From Cyclostephanos tholiformis (lineage: Eukaryota; Bacillariophyta; Thalassiosirophyceae; Thalassiosirales; Thalassiosiraceae), in contig JALLPB010000096.1 of NCBI GenBank assembly GCA_036939975.1, forward strand, positions 1-23,907: a DNA stretch of 23,907 bases, written 5' to 3'. Made by a program: the position numbers and the translations under genes. The notes below the pieces were generated by a model. It saw only the letters and a list, made by a program, of their open reading frames with translations, was not told the DNA's origin and did no database searches. Positions within the stretch are counted from its first letter, which is position 1; each line of letters starts with the position of its first letter. This document shows positions 19,972-23,907 of the stretch, piece by piece.

Positions 19972-21412
19972 ATGATGACTACGGTGAAGCGTAATGGACG
20001 TCGGGGGATTCGGTCGAGGATCATCCTCCTCTTCTTATTCCACCGCTGTCTCGGCCTAACCCACCCGCGGCCAAGATCGACGTGGGGGAGAACGCACCGA
20101 AACTCGAAATCGACGACCCTCGCTAAATTGTACGATGACGACGATAATCAATTCGATATGACCAAGCCGACCTTCGACCTCCTATCCCTACGTCCCATCC
20201 GATCCGATGCTCTCCTTCGATACAACAGTCTCAACCAAAGCGAACCCCTGCGCATCAATCTCTTCCTTCTGGCGACTGTGACCCTCCTCGGATATCCGTG
20301 GTGGTGCGAATCCGTCACGGGCGACGCGTCAACGTCCGCCTCCACGTTCGTCTCGTCGGCCTCCGGCTTGGTATGCGCGGCCCTGTTCCTAAGGGAGCGA
20401 ACGCGAAGGTCGAATCAACTTTCCAGGATGGAGAAGGAAATGAACGCGGAGGTCTTGGGGGTCAGGGTGCCAGTTAACGCGGCGATTTCGTCGGTAAGGT
20501 CGATGACTAGGTTGGGAGATCTCAAGGGCAAACGAAGGATACTGGCTATTCGCCGTTCGAGGGAGGAACTTTCGGGTCTGATGTGGAATACCTTGTGTCC
20601 GCTGAGGAGGAGGCTGGTTCAGAGTAAAACCTTGGTCGTGCTTGTGCCCACCGATAGATCAACGAGGGATGATTGGGGGTGGGACGTGAACCGATTCGGC
20701 GGCTATTCCCCTTGGTTGGCAGATGCGTTGAACATAGATGGACGGGGAGGGTGGTCCAGTTACTTCGACGAATTGTTGGACAAGGGCGACGACGGCCCGA
20801 ACACCGATGGAGTCGCGTGGTTCGCGCTCAACTTCAAGGGTAGGTCCATCGCGTCCGGTTATGGCGATACTCCTCGGACGGCAGCTCCAGCCGACGGAGC
20901 CGCTCGATGAGTCGGACGAGGCCGAGTTGCAGGAGGGTACGCCGGTGGTAAAGCAGATATTGGACCGTCAAAAGAAATTTTATAGCATTCTCACGGATGG
21001 CAGCGATGGACATGACATGCGGCCGGTATTTTCGACCAAGTCGGCGGTAGAGGTCGATGAGGTTGTCGACGGCGGCGGGAGGATTGATGGCTGGGATAAG
21101 TGCTTGGAACCCAAAGCACGTCCAACGGGTATGGTCATATCTGAATCTGATGCGTGGGCTGCTTCCAATACACTTGCATTCAGCACATGCGTCGAGTTCC
21201 CTACCAATGCCGGTATCGTTGGTGCAACATTGCTCGCCGTGCAGAGGTGGGGGCGCGAGACGGACGATGGAGAATGGAAACTCGAACTACACCAAACAAT
21301 ACCCTGGAGCGCAGGATCAAGAGCTGGGGGGACGTTGAGATGTGACTGTAGAGGATGCGTGGCTCTGGCACGATCGTCTGATAAAAGAACTTTTGGTGGT
21401 ATCATCGGATGA
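19972..21412 (+). CDS. LPA1-like plastid protein with C-terminal NTF2/SnoaL-like domain, one frame break
   Basis: The start is the ATG at 19972 (the first of two tandem ATGs). Residues 1-30 look like a signal peptide (IILLFLFHRCLGL) that could lead a bipartite plastid presequence. Then come FDLLSLRPIRSDALLRYN, NQSEPLRI and two membrane segments (LFLLATVTLLGYPWW; FVSSASGLVCAALFL). A soluble part follows with LGDLKGKRRILAIRRSREEL, SKTLVVLVPTD and FALNFKGRSIASGYG. This order resembles the C-terminal region of LPA1/REP27, a thylakoid protein needed for photosystem II D1 assembly, but without its TPRs. The frame changes near 20862-20875: GYGDT is in one frame and LLGRQLQPTEPLDESDE in the next. The second part ends with an NTF2/SnoaL-like stretch (WKLELHQTIPW, GGTLRCDCRGCVAL) and TFGGIIG before the stop. 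About 480 residues in all. The LPA1 link is an inference; continuity across the break is likely. Confidence 0.7.
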
Positions 21413-21734
21413 GTCATCATGACGAGTTAAGGGATTTGAAGAAAAGCGCATTACTCAGTTTAAGTTGCCATGGAACTAATCAAAATGTATTATAGTTCGT
21501 TTCTTAAATATATCGCCATTGTACTATCGTACCACTCAATTCACACAATTGAAAGAACATAAGCCTGTGAAATGGATCCCACAATTGAAAGAACACAAGC
21601 CTGTGAAATGGATCCCACAATTGAAAGAACACAAGCCTATGAAATGGATCCCTTCTTCAAGCTCGTGCAGTTTTTGTATTGGCGACAGGTACAACAGATT
21701 TAATTGCAGGTTTGACAAGGAGTATGATAGAAAG
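21413..21734. other. Convergent 3' spacer
   Basis: No gene is seen between the stop of the LPA1-like gene and the stop of the glycosyltransferase. It is AT-rich and carries a 36-bp tandem repeat (21549-21652). It should contain both polyadenylation regions. Confidence 0.5.
21549..21652 (+). repeat. 36-bp tandem repeat, nearly three copies
   Basis: The units start at 21549, 21585 and 21621, each beginning TTGAAAGAACA and containing AAGCCTGTGAAATGGATCCC (the third has TATGAAA in place of TGTGAAA). Copies 1-2 are full (36 nt) and copy 3 stops after about 32 nt. Differences are single bases (CATAAG against CACAAG), so the expansion is recent. The unit is a multiple of three, but no convincing coding frame surrounds it. 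Confidence 0.9.
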
Positions 21735-22715
21735 CTAACATTTGAGACCTTTTCCCCAACTATGACTGTACATAGTCACTGCCCATGTGCCATTCTGCAT
21801 CAAATGCTTATGACAGGTACTTTGCGCCCACTGTTCAGTCCATAGTATATTATGTTGATGAGGAGTGTTACTAACGTTTCTCCATCTTCCACACTCCGAT
21901 GTGAAATCTTCCGCTGCAATTGGAGCAATCAAACGGGGCTCTAGGATCATCATCATTGATTGGTTTGTGTCATCACTATATGGCATCATATGTTGTAGCA
22001 ATTGTGTTCTGGGAATGTGGTAGTACTGTCGAATACACCTTTCAAGAAATTTAGGGCCTGTGTAAAAAATGGGACATGCCTGTTTGGCTCTGGATTTCTG
22101 CCGATTGGCTATGTCAAGACAAAATGTCCAAATAGGGTGGTGGGGAGTAGACGCATATCCCCATTCCAATCCCACCACTTGTTCCTGTCGACCCTGTAAG
22201 AGGACCATATTATTGATTTTGAGCGACAATTTGGAGGACATAAGATAAAACAGTTCTCGATGGTCCTTAAGAGCAATATAATCCATATCAATGTACAAGC
22301 CCCCATATGTGTGCAGATACAATAAGCGTGATAAATCCGCCATCTGAATCCCCGAGCGTCCTGATAACAGGTTAGGATATCCACTACATGTTGCCAATAA
22401 AGCATTTTGGCTATCCGTCCAAAAGATGAATCGCCATGATTCACGATGAAGTTTGAGCCAGGTCTGTTGATAATTCTCCCACCCCTCCTTCCATCCCTGA
22501 GGATCAGATGTTTTGTACGATTGATGTATTGTTATTGTAGTGTTAGTACTCTGTTTTATCACAGGTGGAAGACAGGAGCAATCATCCCAGCATTCCCATT
22601 CAAATAATAGAGATGATTCGGTTTTGGTTGTATCTTGATAGATTTGTGAACTGGTTGAGAGGAAAAACAAGGAAACGCCAACTGTTATGCACATCCTCGT
22701 TATCCATCTTCTCAT
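21735..22715 (-). CDS. Glycosyltransferase, GT32/OCH1-like, type II membrane protein
   Basis: The ATG at 22715 gives 326 residues starting MRRWITRMC, then a hydrophobic signal-anchor (ITVGVSLFFLSTSS), which fits a Golgi type II membrane enzyme. The open frame extends upstream to 23054 but those residues have no family resemblance. The catalytic part has TITIHQSYKTSD at the start (IHQxxKT is typical of the family), WRFIFWTD, then MADLSRLLYLHTYGGLYIDM followed by DY. That last block is the sugar-nucleotide DxD region, here DMD. Later come EWGYASTPHHPIW and YTGPKFLERCI. This order matches the DXD sugar-binding family (Gly_transf_sug, GT32) that includes yeast OCH1. The acceptor sugar cannot be predicted. 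No introns are seen, and the gene is lower in G+C than its left neighbours. Confidence 0.85.
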   Translation of the reverse strand: MRRWITRMCITVGVSLFFLSTSSQIYQDTTKTESSLLFEWECWDDCSCLPPVIKQSTNTTITIHQSYKTSDPQGWKEGWENYQQTWLKLHRESWRFIFWTDSQNALLATCSGYPNLLSGRSGIQMADLSRLLYLHTYGGLYIDMDYIALKDHRELFYLMSSKLSLKINNMVLLQGRQEQVVGLEWGYASTPHHPIWTFCLDIANRQKSRAKQACPIFYTGPKFLERCIRQYYHIPRTQLLQHMMPYSDDTNQSMMMILEPRLIAPIAAEDFTSECGRWRNVSNTPHQHNILWTEQWAQSTCHKHLMQNGTWAVTMYSHSWGKGLKC

Positions 22716-23275
22716 TGGGTATAGCGACACTTCTGCCACTATGATGTTTAATATCCTGGATGATGCATATTCGATGCCTCGGCAAAACGGCCGTTCTCTC
22801 GTTATAGATGGAAAACTATTATCGCGAGCAGAAGCTCGTGGTTCTCCGCTCGTTGATGCAATTGGTATTCTCCTCTTGTTATCACACAGCTTGATGGGAT
22901 AGATCAGTGGACTGGTTGGGGATCGCAGCCGCTGACCTTGGGCCTTGGTCCATGGAGGAACAAGCACATCGATGTATCCTGGATGTTCATAGCCCGGATC
23001 TGGCAAACTATCCAACATGCTGAACAAAAGGAGTTGCGAAATAATAGGCACCAATAACTAATAGGTAGACCTCTCGAAGCCCTTCTCTTGGTGGGGGGAG
23101 CAATAGCGTTTTGTTTACTTTGGGGCCGGCTGTGGCAGGGGATCGGAGGGCCCGTCAAAAAATATTAGTAAGACTATGCTGTGCTTTTTCCTTTTTCGGT
23201 TCCACCGTAGAACTTATCTAGGTACATACTTATCAATTTTTTGTTTGAGCGGACCCCCAACATGACAACCCTCAG
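22716..23275. other. Upstream region of the glycosyltransferase, no gene seen
   Basis: This should contain the promoter of the minus-strand glycosyltransferase. Open frames present (for example minus 22904-23158) have no recognisable features. The only motif noted is CTAGGTAC at 23218-23225, which is shared with the divergent promoter near 19900. Confidence 0.4.
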
Positions 23276-23680
23276 TTCGACCCCATGCTGACATTGGACG
23301 CCAACCCCCCGGCACCTATAGCCGCGTCACACCCTCCCCTCGCAATTTGTGTCGCGGCGCTTTTTGATTCCGCCGACGGGGGGAGCATTGGCACGCTTTA
23401 CGGCGTGGGGGCGAATTGTCAGAATTCGAATTTCGCCTGAACCCCCCCGAACCCTCCTTCGTTCGACCCCCCCTGGATGTCGTTGGACAACCCCCCCGAG
23501 AATTGATAGTCGCCCCATACTATATGGATGCGACGTAGCGACTGTGCTTGGTTCGATCTCTTCGGGGACGCGGATATTGGTATGCTTTTCGGAGGGTGGG
23601 ATTTTCTCATGGTTGGGTGGGCAGTTGGGCAGCTACCTGAACCCCCATAGGTTCGGCTAGTTTCCGTCGTTGGACGACAG
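23276..23680 (+). repeat. Degenerate tandem repeat of about 190 bp
   Basis: Unit starts are near 23276, 23462 and 23652. The first two begin TTCGACCCC with TTGGAC and a C run 15-30 nt later; the third begins TTCGGCTAG and also has TTGGAC. A second landmark, ATTGGCACGCTTTAC at about 23387, recurs as ATTGGTATGCTTTTC at about 23576, again followed by a G-rich stretch. A CCTGAACCCCC block closes both full units. The copies have diverged by substitutions and small indels. It may be a minisatellite or a local duplication. The third copy is cut short. Confidence 0.6.
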
Positions 23681-23900
23681 CCGGGGCCGGGGAGGTCGCG
23701 GTGGCAGGTGGGGCCACGTCTCCGGTGGCAGAGGTGGGGTGGCAGAGGAGGGGTGGCAGAGGAGGGGTGGCAGAGGAGGAGGACGTCGCTATAATAAAAA
23801 TCATCTTGGACGAGGAGGTGGTGGTGGCAGCGGGGGGGGGGGTCGCGGGAGGTGGCATTCCCAGAACGACGGTCGGGGACGGGGGGGGGGGGGGGGGGGG
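23681..23900 (+). CDS. Possible RGG-box exon, partial
   Basis: After an acceptor-like GGACGACAG at 23672-23680 one plus-strand frame stays open to the end. It reads as Gly/Arg-rich sequence with several RGG and GRG units, including the segments GRGRGGRGGRWGH, GGRGGGRRYNKNHLGRGGGG and GRGRWHSQNDGRGR. RGG boxes bind RNA and occur in fibrillarin-like, Ewing-type and hnRNP-type proteins. Part of it is encoded by a 14-bp repeat (23722-23781), so it could also be simple-sequence DNA. The frame runs into a 20-nt G run at 23881-23900, so the rest cannot be seen. Low confidence. Confidence 0.3.
23722..23781 (+). repeat. 14-bp minisatellite
   Basis: Four near-identical copies of a unit GGTGGCAGAGGAGG (the first with GGTGG at its end). 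The period is 14 nt, so the reading frame rotates and returns after three units. It lies inside the possible RGG-box exon. Confidence 0.8.
23881..23900 (+). repeat. 20-nt G homopolymer near the right edge
   Basis: Twenty G followed by AAACCAA to the end of the window. As with the run at 16552, open coding sequence runs into it. It could be a contig-end or sequencing artefact. Confidence 0.85.
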
Positions 23901-23907
23901 AAACCAA

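Noticed and set aside
21549..21652. CRISPR-like array
   Set aside because: The units are directly adjacent with no spacers and the context is a eukaryotic nuclear gene region.
22716..23054. N-terminal extension of the glycosyltransferase
   Set aside because: The frame is open but lies before the signal-anchor that begins at the ATG at 22715. The extra 113 residues look non-coding and would put the anchor in an unusual internal place.
23881..23907. Telomere at the right edge
   Set aside because: The run is pure G, not a TTAGGG-type repeat, and similar runs occur inside the window.
1..23907. tRNA or rRNA genes
   Set aside because: I saw no stretch with A/B-box spacing and a cloverleaf, or rRNA-like sequence, that I could support by eye. 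A tRNA scan would be the decisive test.

Overview
The window looks like nuclear DNA of a photosynthetic stramenopile, most likely a diatom. The reasons are short introns (about 60-275 nt) with GTGAGT/GTAAGT-type donors and pyrimidine-AG acceptors, dense alternating-strand genes, a DDE transposase relic of a kind I associate with diatoms, and a probable plastid-targeted LPA1-like protein. All names are from reading motifs; no database search was possible.

Layout. 1-700 is AT-rich with no gene. About 700-2290 (minus) is a decayed DDE transposase. About 3164-14335 (plus) is one very large gene of 19 exons whose splice phases all agree. It encodes about 3,049 residues: signal peptide, eight related ectodomain units and a C-terminal hydrophobic tail. 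The units alternate between two types, A (ending CLGxSCDxVG) and B (ending xxDCxL...C), so the protein is four tandem A-B modules. The unit pattern resembles, from memory, the algal FEA1/H43 and phytotransferrin-type extracytoplasmic iron-assimilation proteins; that assignment is an inference. Next come a CASP-type golgin (minus, 14370-16551, 5' end missing), a DBP9/DDX56 DEAD-box RNA helicase (plus, about 16579-18719, 5' end missing), an LRAT/NlpC-P60-like protein (minus, 18895-19766, frame broken at a C run), an LPA1-like plus NTF2/SnoaL-like protein (plus, 19972-21412, one frame break), and a GT32/OCH1-like glycosyltransferase (minus, 21735-22715). The right end carries a degenerate tandem repeat of about 190 bp and a possible RGG-box exon that runs into a terminal G run.

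Genes alternate strand for strand. The giant gene and the golgin converge with only 34 bp between stop codons. The helicase and LRAT-like gene converge with 175 bp between them, and the LRAT-like and LPA1-like genes diverge from a 205-bp spacer holding TAGGTAC repeats. The functions (surface metal uptake or binding, Golgi tethering, ribosome biogenesis, plastid assembly, glycosylation) do not form an obvious pathway.

Two points stand out. The giant A-B octad gene has intron positions shared between units and a strong fall in G+C along its length. Separately, a 26-nt G run at 16552-16577 abuts two head-to-head genes that both lack their N-termini, which points to sequence lost in the assembly rather than real truncation.
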